Shown here in pieces: positions 1 through 9,516 of a DNA stretch of 64,000 bases. A model generated the notes under the pieces. That model was given only the letters and a program-made list of their open reading frames with translations. It was not told the origin of the DNA and ran no database searches. The stretch comes from Gilliamella apicola (GTDB lineage Bacteria; Pseudomonadota; Gammaproteobacteria; Enterobacterales; Orbaceae): contig NZ_QGLP01000004.1 of the NCBI RefSeq assembly GCF_003202915.1, positions 310,001 to 374,000 of the forward strand, written 5' to 3'. Position 1 is the stretch's first letter. Each line of letters begins with the position of its first letter. The position numbers were made by a program, and so were the translations under genes.

Positions 1-495
1 TTGTTCAACATCATCAGCTTTACCACCTTCATTCCAGATGTAAAAAACCATTTCTATATTTGATTTAGCTTGGTTGATATCAGCAATTAATCGATCGAAA
101 ATGGCATCAGTATTACTTAACAATTCAATGTGATTTCCTCTGATTCCATCAAGACCTGTTTGATGTTTACAAAGTTGAAAAATGGGTTTACTAACTTGAC
201 TAACTTTAGTGGTAAATATGTCAGGAAATGCACTTATTCTATTAATAAATTTGCTTATAGTAGGGCGCATTTTTTGCGCACGCTTCGCTCTTTGTTGACC
301 AAGGTGAGCTTCGCCAAGTGCAAAATAGAGGATGACACCAATAATCGGTAAAATATAAATAACTAACATCCATGCAATGACATAAGTGGTTGGTCGTCTT
401 TTAAAGACAATACGTAACGTGGTCGATACAATAAGCAACCAGTAAACAAGAAAAATTAATGTACTTACTAATGCATGAAATGAAGTAAATTGCAT
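1..495 (-). CDS. clsA: Cardiolipin synthase A, N-terminal part (cut by window edge)
   Basis: This is the first 165 codons of a gene that runs off the left edge. The start at 493-495 gives two N-terminal membrane segments (about residues 8-25 and 36-57), the second followed by LGEAHLGQQRAKRAQ. After a linker comes RGNHIELLSNTDAIFDRL and then the start of the first phospholipase-D domain (IEMVFYIWNEGGKADDVEQ). The same order is seen in E. coli ClsA, which joins two phosphatidylglycerols into cardiolipin at the inner membrane. The HKD catalytic motifs lie outside the window. The yciA gene lies immediately upstream on the same strand, 5 bases away, as in the E. coli yciBA/cls neighbourhood. Confidence 0.9.
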   Translation of the reverse strand, partial: MQFTSFHALVSTLIFLVYWLLIVSTTLRIVFKRRPTTYVIAWMLVIYILPIIGVILYFALGEAHLGQQRAKRAQKMRPTISKFINRISAFPDIFTTKVSQVSKPIFQLCKHQTGLDGIRGNHIELLSNTDAIFDRLIADINQAKSNIEMVFYIWNEGGKADDVEQ

Positions 496-500
496 ATTTA

Positions 501-959
501 TCAGCTATAACTTAAATTTAGTTTACTAATAGGGTCTTTAGTACAGTCATAATTTTGGAATATTTCTGGTAACGGCTTCGGATTATTATGTTTATCAACT
601 GAAACATAGGTAAATGTTGCATCGGTAATACAGAAGCGTTGCATCATATTGTCAGCATCTGTTATTTTTTTAATCCAGACTTCGATTCCGATAGTAATCG
701 ATGTTTTACCAGTTTTTATACAATGTGCATAACAACAAACTACATCCCCTACCATTGCCGGTTTATAGAAGGTGATACTACTTGCATTAACGGTTACCAC
801 TCTTCTCTTGGCAATTTCTTTCGCCAAAATACCTCCGGCTAAATCCATTTGAGACATGATCCAGCCACCAAAAATATGTCCATGAGGATTAGTGTCTGCC
901 GGCATGGCTAAAGTTCGTAAAACCAATTGTCCTTTTGGGTTATTTTCGTTTTGTGTCAT
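501..959 (-). CDS. yciA: Acyl-CoA thioesterase YciA
   Basis: A 152-residue single hotdog-fold protein of the usual YciA length. It shows the family motif NPHGHIFGGWIMSQMDLAGG at residues 24-43, whose Asp39 matches the catalytic acid of YciA. A conserved VTVNASSITFYKPAMVGDVV strand region follows. The family hydrolyses a broad range of acyl-CoA esters in the cytoplasm. It sits between yciB (upstream) and clsA (downstream) on the same strand, so the three may be co-transcribed. Confidence 0.93.
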   Translation of the reverse strand: MTQNENNPKGQLVLRTLAMPADTNPHGHIFGGWIMSQMDLAGGILAKEIAKRRVVTVNASSITFYKPAMVGDVVCCYAHCIKTGKTSITIGIEVWIKKITDADNMMQRFCITDATFTYVSVDKHNNPKPLPEIFQNYDCTKDPISKLNLSYS

Positions 960-986
960 GTTAAAAATACTCCTACTTATATAATT

Positions 987-1529
987 TTATCCGTTTTCAG
1001 TCGTTTTATTCATATGACGATAAATATAAATTCCAGAAATCAAAGACATTACTAATGATGCACCCGGTAAAATAAATACCTTAAAGATCCAGAAAAAATC
1101 ACTTGATGCATAATATGTTGCAACTAAACTGAAGGAACCGCAAATAATAAAAAAAACTATCCATATCAAATTCAGTTTATTCCAAATAGCTATATCAAGC
1201 TGTATTTCTTTACCTAACATTTTTTGTAGTAAGTTTTTTTTGAAACCGAACTGACTAATAGCTAACGCAGCAGCGAATAAGAAATTTATAATGGTCACTT
1301 TCCATTTAATAATATCTTGATTTTGTGTATAAAGTGTCACTCCACCAAAAATCATTATCATCATATAAGATATCAGTTCAACTTTATCAAGTTTTTTATA
1401 CAAAACAAGAATGATCAAAAATGATACTGTTGAAGCAATCATTAATGCTTTAACACCGACAAAAATATCGTAAAATGTTAAAAATATAAAAAAGACGATA
1501 AGTGGAATAAAATTTAAGAGCTGCTTCAT
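987..1529 (-). CDS. yciB: Inner membrane septation protein YciB (IspZ family)
   Basis: A 180-residue, almost wholly hydrophobic protein with about five membrane segments, the same length as E. coli YciB (179). It begins MKQLLNFIPLIVFFIFLTFY and has the family features NPxxW-like IIKWKVTIINFLFAAAL in the middle and IYIYRHM near the C-terminus. YciB affects cell-envelope and septum assembly in enterobacteria, but its biochemical role is not settled. It is 27 bases upstream of yciA. Confidence 0.9.
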   Translation of the reverse strand: MKQLLNFIPLIVFFIFLTFYDIFVGVKALMIASTVSFLIILVLYKKLDKVELISYMMIMIFGGVTLYTQNQDIIKWKVTIINFLFAAALAISQFGFKKNLLQKMLGKEIQLDIAIWNKLNLIWIVFFIICGSFSLVATYYASSDFFWIFKVFILPGASLVMSLISGIYIYRHMNKTTENG

Positions 1530-1599
1530 TTAATTATTAACCTGAAAGATAAAAGTAAGTATTCGTATTGTCGATAAGTAAAAAGCCTATGAAATAGGC

Positions 1600-2058
1600 T
1601 TATTTTTTTGTATGAAGTTCTGGGTGAGCTTTACAGTTACCTGATTTGCAATGTCCATAAAGATATAAACTATGAAAGGTTAGGGTAACACCATATTGTT
1701 CCGCGATTTCTTTCTGACGTTGATTAATAATTTCATCACGGAATTCAAAAACTTCACCACAATCTAAACAAATTAAATGGTCATGATGTTTTTGTGAGGC
1801 AAGTTCGAAAACCGCTCTTCCTCCTTCAAAATTATGACGAGTTACAATACCTGCGTCATCAAATTGATTTAATACACGATAAACTGTAGCAAGACCAATT
1901 TCTTCGCCCATATCAATTAGTTTCTTATAAAGATCTTCGACAGTAATGTGTTGGCATGAAGGATCTCGCAATAGTTCTAAAATTTTTAATCGAGGTAACG
2001 TAACCTTTAAGCCGGCACTTTTGAGCGCTGCATTATTATCTTTATCATGATTTGTCAT
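1600..2058 (-). CDS. fur: Ferric uptake regulator Fur
   Basis: A 152-residue metal-dependent repressor. The N-terminal winged helix covers residues 10-80 with the recognition region GLATVYRVLNQFDDAG. The dimerisation domain carries the metal ligands HHDH (91-94) and C97-x2-C100, and a further C-terminal CKSGNC pair. In this family Fe(II)-Fur represses iron acquisition genes. The gene lies directly downstream of fldA with 78 bases between, the arrangement also found in E. coli (fldA-fur), which links flavodoxin use to iron status. Confidence 0.96.
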   Translation of the reverse strand: MTNHDKDNNAALKSAGLKVTLPRLKILELLRDPSCQHITVEDLYKKLIDMGEEIGLATVYRVLNQFDDAGIVTRHNFEGGRAVFELASQKHHDHLICLDCGEVFEFRDEIINQRQKEIAEQYGVTLTFHSLYLYGHCKSGNCKAHPELHTKK

Positions 2059-2136
2059 ATTACATTCCAGTTTAGTTAATTAGTTAATCATATTATAAAA
2101 ATATGAACGGAAAATAAAATAAATCACTTCAATAGA

Positions 2137-2649
2137 TCAAATATTCATTTCGCTTTTTACTTGATTTACCCAATTATTAATACGTTCTTGTGTTAATTCA
2201 GGTTGACGATCTTCATCGATAGCTAAACCGACAAAATGGTTGTCATCAATTAAACTTTTAGAAGCTTCAAAGCTGTAACCTTCTGTTGACCAATGACCAA
2301 CAATTTTAGCGCCTTTAGGTTCAATAATATCGCGGAGAGTTCCCATGGCATCACAAAAATACTCAGCATAATCTTCTTGGTCACCACAACCAAAAATTGC
2401 TACTGTTTTTCCATTGAAATCAACTTGTTCTAAATTAGGAAAAAAATCATCCCAATCAGCTTGAGATTCACCGTAATACCAAGTCGGAATACCAAAAAAT
2501 AGAAAATCATATTTTTCAATATGTTCTTTTGTTGTTTTTGCGATATCAAAAAGATCAGCTTTATCTGTACCTAAAATTTGTTGGATTTGTTTAGCTACAT
2601 TTTCTGTATTACCGGTGTCACTACCAAAAAAAATTCCAACTTGTGCCAT
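2137..2649 (-). CDS. fldA: Flavodoxin I
   Basis: A 170-residue long-chain flavodoxin. The FMN phosphate loop GSDTGNTENVAK spans residues 9-20, the first FMN-stacking loop is PTWYYGESQADWDDF, and the second is CGDQEDYAEYF. Flavodoxin carries single electrons in the cytoplasm, for instance to anaerobic radical-SAM activases and to IspG/IspH-type enzymes. It is upstream of fur on the same strand and divergent from sucC. Confidence 0.96.
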   Translation of the reverse strand: MAQVGIFFGSDTGNTENVAKQIQQILGTDKADLFDIAKTTKEHIEKYDFLFFGIPTWYYGESQADWDDFFPNLEQVDFNGKTVAIFGCGDQEDYAEYFCDAMGTLRDIIEPKGAKIVGHWSTEGYSFEASKSLIDDNHFVGLAIDEDRQPELTQERINNWVNQVKSEMNI

Positions 2650-2827
2650 ATTTTTACCTTTACTGTTTTTACAATATAAATATATGCTTTGAGTATATCA
2701 CTGTCGGTAGTTATCAGCAATAATTCTCAATTACTATAAACATAAGTAATTATTTACTACACAATTTTTTCTACTTGCATTAAAATTAGCCACTATTTTG
2801 TGGCAATCGAAGTATCGGGATTTATTT

Positions 2828-3994
2828 ATGAACCTGCATGAGTATCAATCAAAACACCTTTTTAAACAATATAATTTGCCAGTACCGGAAGGTTACATCT
2901 GTAATTCAATTGATGAAATACAAGATACATTAGCTCAACTTTCATCTCAATCTAATGCTTGGGTAGCAAAATGCCAAGTACATGCGGGCGGTCGTGGTAA
3001 ATCAGGTGGTGTAATTTGCACTAAAGATTTTAATGAAATAAAACTGTTTGCTGAAAAATGGTTAGGTCAGTATTTGGTGACTTATCAAACAACAGCTAAA
3101 GGCCAACCAGTTAATAAGATTTTGATTGAAAAAGCCTCTAATATCGCCAAAGAACTTTATCTAGGTGCGGTCGTCGATCGTAGTAGTAAGCGTATTGTGA
3201 TTATGGCGTCAACAGAAGGCGGTGTTGAGATTGAAAAGGTTGCTGAACAATCACCACATCTAATTCATAAAATATCGCTTGATCCTTTAACGGGACCATG
3301 CGGTTATCAAGGTCGTGAGCTAGCATTTAAACTTGGCTTAAGCGGTAAATTAGTCAATCAATTCGCTAAATTATTCGTCAGTTTTGCTAATCTTTTTATT
3401 GAAAAAGATGTCTCTTTAGCAGAAGTAAATCCGCTAGTTATTACCGATGCACAAGAGTTAATTTGTTTAGATGCTAAAGTTGTGTTAGATGATAATGCTA
3501 TGTTTAGACATCCTGATTTAGCCATATTAAGAGATACGACACAGGAAGACGAACGCGAATCGATTGCCGCTAAACAAGGTATTAGTTATGTTTCTTTAGA
3601 CGGTAACATTGGTTGTATGGTTAATGGTGCCGGTCTTGCTATGGCTACCATGGATATGATTAAACTTTATGGCGGTGAGCCAGCTAATTTCTTAGATGTT
3701 GGTGGTGGTACAACTAAAGAACGCGTTGCCGAAGCTTTCAAATTGATACTTTCAGATAAAAATGTAAAAGCAATATTAGTCAACATTTTTGGAGGTATTG
3801 TTCGCTGCGATCTTATTGCTAATGGTATTATTGATGCAATTAAGGAAATAGGTCTGACAGTTCCTGTTGTTGTACGTCTTGAAGGTAATAATGCTGAACT
3901 AGCAAGAGAAATTTTAGCTAAAAGTAAATTGAATGTTATTACCGCGAAAAGTTTGGTCGATGCAGCTCAACAGATCGTCAGTGTTGCAAAATAA
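2828..3994 (+). CDS. sucC: Succinate-CoA ligase, beta subunit
   Basis: A 388-residue protein (E. coli SucC is also 388). The start at 2828 ([20 protein letters not shown]) is preferred over an in-frame ATG 30 bases earlier because it matches the family N-terminus. The ATP-grasp domain includes [12 protein letters not shown], and the C-terminal CoA-ligase domain has [16 protein letters not shown] and [12 protein letters not shown]. With SucD it interconverts succinyl-CoA and succinate with formation of ATP. sucA and sucB, which precede sucC in enterobacteria, are absent: the upstream neighbour is divergent fldA. Confidence 0.96.
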   Translation: MNLHEYQSKHLFKQYNLPVPEGYICNSIDEIQDTLAQLSSQSNAWVAKCQVHAGGRGKSGGVICTKDFNEIKLFAEKWLGQYLVTYQTTAKGQPVNKILIEKASNIAKELYLGAVVDRSSKRIVIMASTEGGVEIEKVAEQSPHLIHKISLDPLTGPCGYQGRELAFKLGLSGKLVNQFAKLFVSFANLFIEKDVSLAEVNPLVITDAQELICLDAKVVLDDNAMFRHPDLAILRDTTQEDERESIAAKQGISYVSLDGNIGCMVNGAGLAMATMDMIKLYGGEPANFLDVGGGTTKERVAEAFKLILSDKNVKAILVNIFGGIVRCDLIANGIIDAIKEIGLTVPVVVRLEGNNAELAREILAKSKLNVITAKSLVDAAQQIVSVAK

Positions 3995-4018
3995 TAGAGT
4001 GGGTGGAGAATAATTACT

Positions 4019-4885
4019 ATGTCAATTTTGATTAATAAAGATACAAAAGTTATTTGTCAGGGCTTTACTGGTAGCCAAGGAACATTCCATTCTGAACAAG
4101 CACTTGCTTATGGTACAAAATTAGTTGGTGGCGTGACGCCGGGTAAAGGTGGTACGACACATTTAGGTTTACCTGTTTTTAATACAGTTAAAGAAGCCGT
4201 TGAAGTAACAGGCGCAACGGCAACTGTTATTTATGTTCCCGCAGCATTTGGTAAAGATTCAATTTTAGAAGCTATCGATGCCGGCATCAAACTCATTGTT
4301 TGTATAACAGAAGGTATTCCTACATTAGATATGCTTATCGTTAAACAAAAATTAATCCAACATGATGTTGTTATGATTGGGCCAAATTGTCCAGGAATTA
4401 TTGTGCCTGATGAGTGTAAAATTGGTATCATGCCAGGCCATATTCATTTAGCCGGTAAAGTAGGTATTGTTTCTCGTTCGGGCACATTAACTTATGAAGC
4501 CGTGAAACAGACAACCGATATTGGATTAGGTCAATCTGTTTGTATTGGAATAGGTGGAGACCCTATCCCGGGTAGTGATTTTATTTCAATCTTAAAGTTA
4601 CTTGAGCAAGATCCTAAAACAGAAGCTATTGTTATGATTGGTGAAATTGGTGGTAGCGCAGAAGAAGAAGCGGCTAACTATATCAAACATAATGTTAGCA
4701 AACCTGTTGTTGCTTATATAGCAGGTGTATCAGCACCATCTGGTAAGCGTATGGGGCATGCAGGTGCTATCATTTCTGGTAATAAAGGTACAGCGGCAGA
4801 GAAAACTAAAGCATTACAAGCCGCAGGTATTACAGTGGTAAGTAGTTTAGCTCAAATTGGTGAAGCAATAAAAAGACACTTTTAA
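4019..4885 (+). CDS. sucD: Succinate-CoA ligase, alpha subunit
   Basis: A 288-residue protein with an N-terminal CoA-binding Rossmann domain ([29 protein letters not shown]). The phospho-histidine, His247, lies in [21 protein letters not shown] ribosome-binding purines precede the ATG by about 8 bases. It begins 24 bases after sucC and is surely its operon partner. It is the nucleotide/CoA-binding half of succinyl-CoA synthetase. Confidence 0.96.
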   Translation: MSILINKDTKVICQGFTGSQGTFHSEQALAYGTKLVGGVTPGKGGTTHLGLPVFNTVKEAVEVTGATATVIYVPAAFGKDSILEAIDAGIKLIVCITEGIPTLDMLIVKQKLIQHDVVMIGPNCPGIIVPDECKIGIMPGHIHLAGKVGIVSRSGTLTYEAVKQTTDIGLGQSVCIGIGGDPIPGSDFISILKLLEQDPKTEAIVMIGEIGGSAEEEAANYIKHNVSKPVVAYIAGVSAPSGKRMGHAGAIISGNKGTAAEKTKALQAAGITVVSSLAQIGEAIKRHF

Positions 4886-4890
4886 TTTTT

Positions 4891-4933
4891 TTGACATTAA
4901 TCAATTCTTATTCTTTAAATTATATTGTACAAT
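4891..4933 (+). promoter_or_regulatory. FNR-type activated promoter of cydABX
   Basis: TTGACATTAATCAA at 4891-4904 fits the FNR consensus TTGAT-N4-ATCAA with one mismatch. TACAAT at 4928-4933 can serve as -10, giving a start near 4940. The FNR site is then centred about 42 bases upstream of the start, the class II activator position. No good -35 hexamer is seen, as expected for an activated promoter. Oxygen-responsive control of cydAB is known in enterobacteria; FNR itself is not in the window. Confidence 0.6.
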
Positions 4934-4987
4934 AACAGTAAATAACGTTACAAAATTTGTGGGCATTTAAGGATAAGGGAGCACTTT

Positions 4988-6559
4988 ATGTTTGATATAG
5001 TAGAACTGTCACGCCTCCAGTTTGCACTCACAGCGATGTATCATTTTATTTTTGTACCATTAACGCTTGGTATGGCGTTTATGCTTGCAATTATGGAAAC
5101 CGTGTACGTTGTTAGTGGTAAGCAAATCTGGAAAGATATGACCAAATTCTGGGGAAAATTATTTGGTATCAACTTCGCCGTAGGGGTAGCAACCGGTTTA
5201 ACCATGGAATTCCAATTTGGCACCAATTGGTCTTATTATTCGCATTATGTAGGTGATATATTTGGTGCACCTTTGGCGATTGAAGGGCTAATGGCATTTT
5301 TCTTGGAATCAACGATGGTTGGTTTATTCTTTTTTGGATGGGATAGATTAAGCCGTAGCAAACATTTGATGGTTACTTGGTGTGTGGCTTTTGGTTCTAA
5401 TCTTTCAGCTCTATGGATTTTAGTTGCTAATGGTTGGATGCAGTTCCCAGTCGGTTCTGACTTTAACCCGATTAACTCAAGGATGGAAATGCAAAGTTTT
5501 TTTGAGCTAATTACCAACACGGTTGCTCAATATAAATTTGTCCATACAGTAGCAGCGGGTTATCTAACTGGTGCTATTTTCGTCTTAAGTATTAGCTCTT
5601 ACTATTTACTCAAAAAGCGTGATTTACCATTTGCTAAACGCTCTTTTGCTGTAGCTGCAGTATTTGGTTTTATTATGTCTATTGTTGTTGCTATTATGGG
5701 GGATGAAGCTGGTCATGAAATCACCACTGTGCAACCTGTCAAATTAGCGGCAATTGAAGGTGAATGGGAAACTCAACCAGCACCAGCATCATTCAATGTT
5801 ATTGCTTTCCCGTCACAAGAGAAAAAAGAAAACTTGTTTGCCATTGAAATTCCTTATGTTATGGGGATTATGACAACTCGTTCATTGGATACTCAAGTGA
5901 CCGGTTTAAAAGATATTTTAGCTTCTAATGAGACTCGAATTCGCAATGGGATTTTAGCTTATTCTAACTTAGAAAAAATTCAAAAAGGTGATAAAGATCC
6001 GGCGGTTTTAAAAGCCTTTGAAGATAATAAAGTTGATTTAGGTTATGGCTATTTAGTTAAACGTTTCACTGATAAAGATAATTTAACCATTCCAGAAGCT
6101 ACTGAAGAACACATTAAAGCTGCTACTGAAGATTCAATTCCATCTGTATGGCCTTTATTTTGGGCATTTAGAGGAATGGTTGGTCTTGGTTTATTAATGA
6201 TCCTAGGCACTGGTCTTGCTTTATGGTCAACCTATAAAAATAAAATTGGTGAAAAACGTTGGTTATGTCGTTTACTTCTTTTATCGTTACCATTCCCATG
6301 GCTTGCATGTGAATGTGGTTGGTTTGTTGCCGAATATGGTCGTCAACCTTGGGCAATTCAAGATATTTTACCAACAGGTGTAGCTAATTCATCATTAACT
6401 CCAGGTGAAGTATTATTTACTATGGTTCTTATTTGTGGACTTTACACATTGTTCTTAATTGCTGAAATGTTCTTAATGTTTAAATTTGCTCGATTAGGGC
6501 CAAGTTCTTTAGGCACTGGTAAATATCATTATGAAAAAACACCATCAATAGCAGATTGA
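4988..6559 (+). CDS. cydA: Cytochrome bd ubiquinol oxidase subunit I
   Basis: A 523-residue membrane protein (E. coli 522). His19 in [13 protein letters not shown] is a haem ligand. The long-type Q-loop lies between about residues 240 and 380. The diagnostic [13 protein letters not shown] motif lies near residue 450. With CydB and CydX it reduces oxygen to water at low oxygen tension, taking electrons from quinol. The start is supported by GGATAAGGGAG just upstream. First gene of the cydABX unit behind an FNR-like site. Confidence 0.97.
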   Translation: MFDIVELSRLQFALTAMYHFIFVPLTLGMAFMLAIMETVYVVSGKQIWKDMTKFWGKLFGINFAVGVATGLTMEFQFGTNWSYYSHYVGDIFGAPLAIEGLMAFFLESTMVGLFFFGWDRLSRSKHLMVTWCVAFGSNLSALWILVANGWMQFPVGSDFNPINSRMEMQSFFELITNTVAQYKFVHTVAAGYLTGAIFVLSISSYYLLKKRDLPFAKRSFAVAAVFGFIMSIVVAIMGDEAGHEITTVQPVKLAAIEGEWETQPAPASFNVIAFPSQEKKENLFAIEIPYVMGIMTTRSLDTQVTGLKDILASNETRIRNGILAYSNLEKIQKGDKDPAVLKAFEDNKVDLGYGYLVKRFTDKDNLTIPEATEEHIKAATEDSIPSVWPLFWAFRGMVGLGLLMILGTGLALWSTYKNKIGEKRWLCRLLLLSLPFPWLACECGWFVAEYGRQPWAIQDILPTGVANSSLTPGEVLFTMVLICGLYTLFLIAEMFLMFKFARLGPSSLGTGKYHYEKTPSIAD

Positions 6560-6578
6560 GGCATAGGGAGTATATACA

Positions 6579-7715
6579 ATGATTGATTATGAAATTGTAC
6601 GAGTCATCTGGTGGGTGCTAATTAGTGTTGTTTTAATTGCCTTTGTTGTCACCGATGGTTTTGATATGGGGGTTGGTATCTTATTACCATTTATTGGTAA
6701 AACTGATACTGAACGTCGTATTATGATAAATGCAATAGCACCACATTGGGATGGTAACCAAGTTTGGTTAATTACAGGTGGTGCAGGTATTTTTGCTGCA
6801 TGGCCTATGGCCTACGCGGTCTCTTTTTCTGGTTTTTACATCGCGATGGTTTTAGTGTTATGCGCACTATTTTTTAGACCAATCGGCTTTGATTATCGCA
6901 GTAAACTGGAAAACTCTAAATGGCGTAATATGTGGGATTTAGCCATTTTCTTAGGTAGTTTTGTTCCAGCACTTGTTTTTGGGGTGGCGTTTGGAAACTT
7001 GTTAGAAGGTGTCCCATTTAGATTTGATAATGGTTATCGTTCTTTTTATGATGGTTCATTTTTTGGTTTACTCAATCCATTTGCAATATTAGCTGGCATT
7101 GTTAGTTTAATGTTAATTGTTGCTCACGGCGGCGCTTGGTTGCAAATGAAAACCTCTGGTGAACTTTATTTAAGAGCAAGAAAAGCAACGCAAATAGCAA
7201 GTGTGATCATGTTGATTGCTTTTGTATTGGCTGGTGTTTGGGTTGCGTATGGTATTCATGGTTATGAAGTGACTAGCGTTATCGATCCTAATGGGGTTTC
7301 AAATCCATTAAATAAAACAGTATCGACAGATGTTTCATGGTTAAAAAATTATATGAACTATCCTATATTATGGATTATACCAGCGTTAGGTGTGTTACTA
7401 CCGATATTAACTATCTGCTTTTCGAGCTTAAATAAAAATGGGTTAGTATTTTTAACTTCCACATTAACTATAGTTTGTGTATTGTTCACATATGGTGTTG
7501 CGACATTCCCTTTTATTATTCCATCAAGCATTATGCCAAATGCCAGTTTGACAATTTGGGACGCAACTTCTAGCCAATTAACACTTAATATAATGTTCGG
7601 CGTAGTGTTAATATTTTTACCAATTGTTCTTTTCTATACTATTTGGTGTTACATCAAAATGTTTGGGCGTTTAGACAAAAACCATATTGAAAATAATAAG
7701 CATTCACTTTATTAA
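6579..7715 (+). CDS. cydB: Cytochrome bd ubiquinol oxidase subunit II
   Basis: A 378-residue protein with about nine membrane segments (E. coli 379). The N-terminus MIDYEIVRVIWWVLISVVL and the following VTDGFDMGVGILLPF are typical of CydB, as is MINAIAPHWDGNQVWLI. It pairs with CydA to form the bd oxidase core. It begins 19 bases after cydA with a GGGAG ribosome-binding sequence. Confidence 0.97.
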   Translation: MIDYEIVRVIWWVLISVVLIAFVVTDGFDMGVGILLPFIGKTDTERRIMINAIAPHWDGNQVWLITGGAGIFAAWPMAYAVSFSGFYIAMVLVLCALFFRPIGFDYRSKLENSKWRNMWDLAIFLGSFVPALVFGVAFGNLLEGVPFRFDNGYRSFYDGSFFGLLNPFAILAGIVSLMLIVAHGGAWLQMKTSGELYLRARKATQIASVIMLIAFVLAGVWVAYGIHGYEVTSVIDPNGVSNPLNKTVSTDVSWLKNYMNYPILWIIPALGVLLPILTICFSSLNKNGLVFLTSTLTIVCVLFTYGVATFPFIIPSSIMPNASLTIWDATSSQLTLNIMFGVVLIFLPIVLFYTIWCYIKMFGRLDKNHIENNKHSLY

Positions 7716-7724
7716 GGATAAATT

Positions 7725-7832
7725 ATGTATTACGTTTTATGGTTTATTGGATTAATTGCAGCCTGTATGTTGGCTGTAGTTACCGGACTTTGGGTTGAAA
7801 ACTTTAGTAACGACAAAGAGACTGATCAATAA
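7725..7832 (+). CDS. cydX: Cytochrome bd small subunit CydX
   Basis: A 35-residue single-pass membrane peptide with the CydX pattern: N-terminal MYYVLWFIGL, a hydrophobic helix to about residue 25 and the W-E-N sequence (LWVEN) followed by a polar tail. CydX is needed for stability and activity of the bd oxidase. It starts 9 bases after cydB, with AAGGA upstream, and is followed by a terminator. The ybgE gene, present at this place in E. coli, is missing. Confidence 0.93.
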   Translation: MYYVLWFIGLIAACMLAVVTGLWVENFSNDKETDQ

Positions 7833-7845
7833 CAATATAAAATTT

Positions 7846-7867
7846 AGGTGGCAATTTGCCACCTTTT
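7846..7867 (+). terminator. Terminator after cydX
   Basis: Hairpin AGGTGGCAATTTGCCACCTTTT: a 7-bp GC-rich stem (GGTGGCA/TGCCACC) with a short loop followed by a T run. It closes the cydABX unit. Confidence 0.8.
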
Positions 7868-7999
7868 AATTAGAAGCTTAAATATAAAATAAATAATTTA
7901 CAAATGATAATTGTTTTCATTTAACTTATTTTATATCATAGTGCAGCGAATTTTATAATCATATATAATAACGCAAATTTTTCGTACAAATTATAAAAT

Positions 8000-8395
8000 A
8001 TGAAACAATTCAATTGGAATGCAAGAGTCTATTATGAAGACACAGATGCTGGTGGCGTAGTTTACCATGCTAGGTATCTTGCCTTTTTTGAACGAGCTAG
8101 AACTGAGATGCTAAGGGATCTTGATATTAGTCAACAAAAGTTATTACAAGAAGGTATTGCATTTGTTGTCAAAAAGATGGATATTAGCTACGACTTTCCA
8201 GCCCGTTTAGATGACATGCTAACTATCAGCACTAAGGTTGAGCAAATTCGTAAGGCGTCTATTATTTTTAAACAGACAATTTCAAACCAAAATGAGCAAA
8301 TTATCAGCACTGCTGATGTCGTTATTGCTTGTGTCAATATGACTAAAATGAAGCCGTGTGCGCTTCCCAAGTTATTAGTTTTGGAGTTTATTTAA
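8000..8395 (+). CDS. ybgC: Acyl-CoA thioesterase YbgC of the Tol-Pal cluster
   Basis: A 131-residue hotdog-fold thioesterase with the 4-hydroxybenzoyl-CoA thioesterase signature YYEDTDAGGVVYHARYLAFF at residues 11-30; Asp15 or Asp17 is the catalytic acid region. Family members hydrolyse short acyl-CoA or acyl-ACP and associate with phospholipid enzymes. It is the usual first gene of the tol cluster, and tolQ begins immediately after its stop codon. Confidence 0.93.
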   Translation: MKQFNWNARVYYEDTDAGGVVYHARYLAFFERARTEMLRDLDISQQKLLQEGIAFVVKKMDISYDFPARLDDMLTISTKVEQIRKASIIFKQTISNQNEQIISTADVVIACVNMTKMKPCALPKLLVLEFI

Positions 8396-9076
8396 GTGGA
8401 TAATCTGAATATTATTGATCTATTTTTACAAGCAGGACTGTTAGTGCAAAGTGTTATGGTATTACTATTAACATTTTCTGTAATGTCTTGGGCTATTATC
8501 TTTCAACGCAGTAAAATTTTAAGCAAAGCAAAAAAACAAGTCGAACAGTTCGACGATACTTTTTGGTCTGCTAATGACTTAAATGTGCTCTTTGATAAGG
8601 CAAAATTTCACAAAGAAGAGATCTGTGGTACTGAGCATATTTTTTATTCGGGATTTAAAGAATTTTCTCGTTTATATCAAATTAACCCAAATATGCCGAA
8701 AGCTGCATTAGAAGGAGCATCGCGTTCAATGCGGTTAGCAATGAATCGTGAATTGGATAACTTAGAGTTACATATACCATTTCTAGGTACTGTCGGTTCT
8801 ATTAGTCCATATATTGGTTTATTTGGTACTGTGTGGGGGATCATGCACGCCTTTATTTCATTAGGTGCGGTTAAACAAGCAACATTGCAAATGGTTGCTC
8901 CAGGTATTGCCGAAGCATTAATTGCAACTGCTATAGGTTTGTTTGCTGCGATCCCAGCAGTTCTGGCTTATAACCGATTATCATTAAGTGTAAGTCGCAT
9001 TGAACAAAACTATTTGAACTTTATTGATGAGTTTTCTTCAATTTTACAACGTCAAGCAGTCGCTGTTAGGAAATAA
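8396..9076 (+). CDS. tolQ: Tol-Pal system proton channel subunit TolQ
   Basis: A 226-residue MotA/TolQ/ExbB-family protein beginning at a GTG that directly abuts the ybgC stop, with GGAG upstream inside ybgC. The first membrane segment is near residues 14-36. The conserved pore helices are [20 protein letters not shown] and [20 protein letters not shown]. With TolR it couples the proton gradient to TolA movement during outer-membrane constriction at division. Confidence 0.95.
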   Translation: MDNLNIIDLFLQAGLLVQSVMVLLLTFSVMSWAIIFQRSKILSKAKKQVEQFDDTFWSANDLNVLFDKAKFHKEEICGTEHIFYSGFKEFSRLYQINPNMPKAALEGASRSMRLAMNRELDNLELHIPFLGTVGSISPYIGLFGTVWGIMHAFISLGAVKQATLQMVAPGIAEALIATAIGLFAAIPAVLAYNRLSLSVSRIEQNYLNFIDEFSSILQRQAVAVRK

Positions 9077-9078
9077 TT

Positions 9079-9498
9079 ATGAGCCGACGTTCACGCTATA
9101 CAACTAAATCAGAGATCAATATAGTACCGTTACTTGACGTATTACTGGTATTGGTATTGATTTTTATGGCGACAGCTCCAATAATTAGCCAAAGTGTTGA
9201 AGTTGATCTGCCAGAAGCGACAGAATCAAAAACAGTTTCACCAGCCGATAATAAACCTATTATAATTGAAGTCTCAGGCGTAGGTGTTTATGCAATAATT
9301 ATTGATCAGAACCGCCAATCGGATATACCTCAAGAACAAATTGTTGCAGAAGTTAAGCAGCAACTATCACTAAACGATAAAGCTGTCTTCTTAGTTGGTG
9401 GAGCTAAACAAGTTCCTTATGAAGAAATCATTAAGGCTTTAAATCTTCTCCAATCTGCTGGGGTAAAATCTGTTGGTTTGATGACTCAACCAATTTAA
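9079..9498 (+). CDS. tolR: Tol-Pal system protein TolR
   Basis: A 139-residue ExbD/TolR protein. The single membrane helix begins at INIVPLLDVLLVLVLIFM, with the proton-carrying Asp in PLLDVLLVL. A periplasmic domain follows, ending in an ALNLLQSAGVKSVGLMTQP strand typical of TolR. Two bases separate it from tolQ, consistent with translational coupling. Confidence 0.95.
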   Translation: MSRRSRYTTKSEINIVPLLDVLLVLVLIFMATAPIISQSVEVDLPEATESKTVSPADNKPIIIEVSGVGVYAIIIDQNRQSDIPQEQIVAEVKQQLSLNDKAVFLVGGAKQVPYEEIIKALNLLQSAGVKSVGLMTQPI

Positions 9499-9516
9499 AC
9501 TGATAATTATAAAAAA

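Noticed and set aside
2716-2745. Possible Fur box between fldA and sucC (TTGAGAATTATTG on minus)
   Set aside because: Only about 9 of 14 positions fit the 7-1-7 pattern, which is weak in AT-rich sequence.
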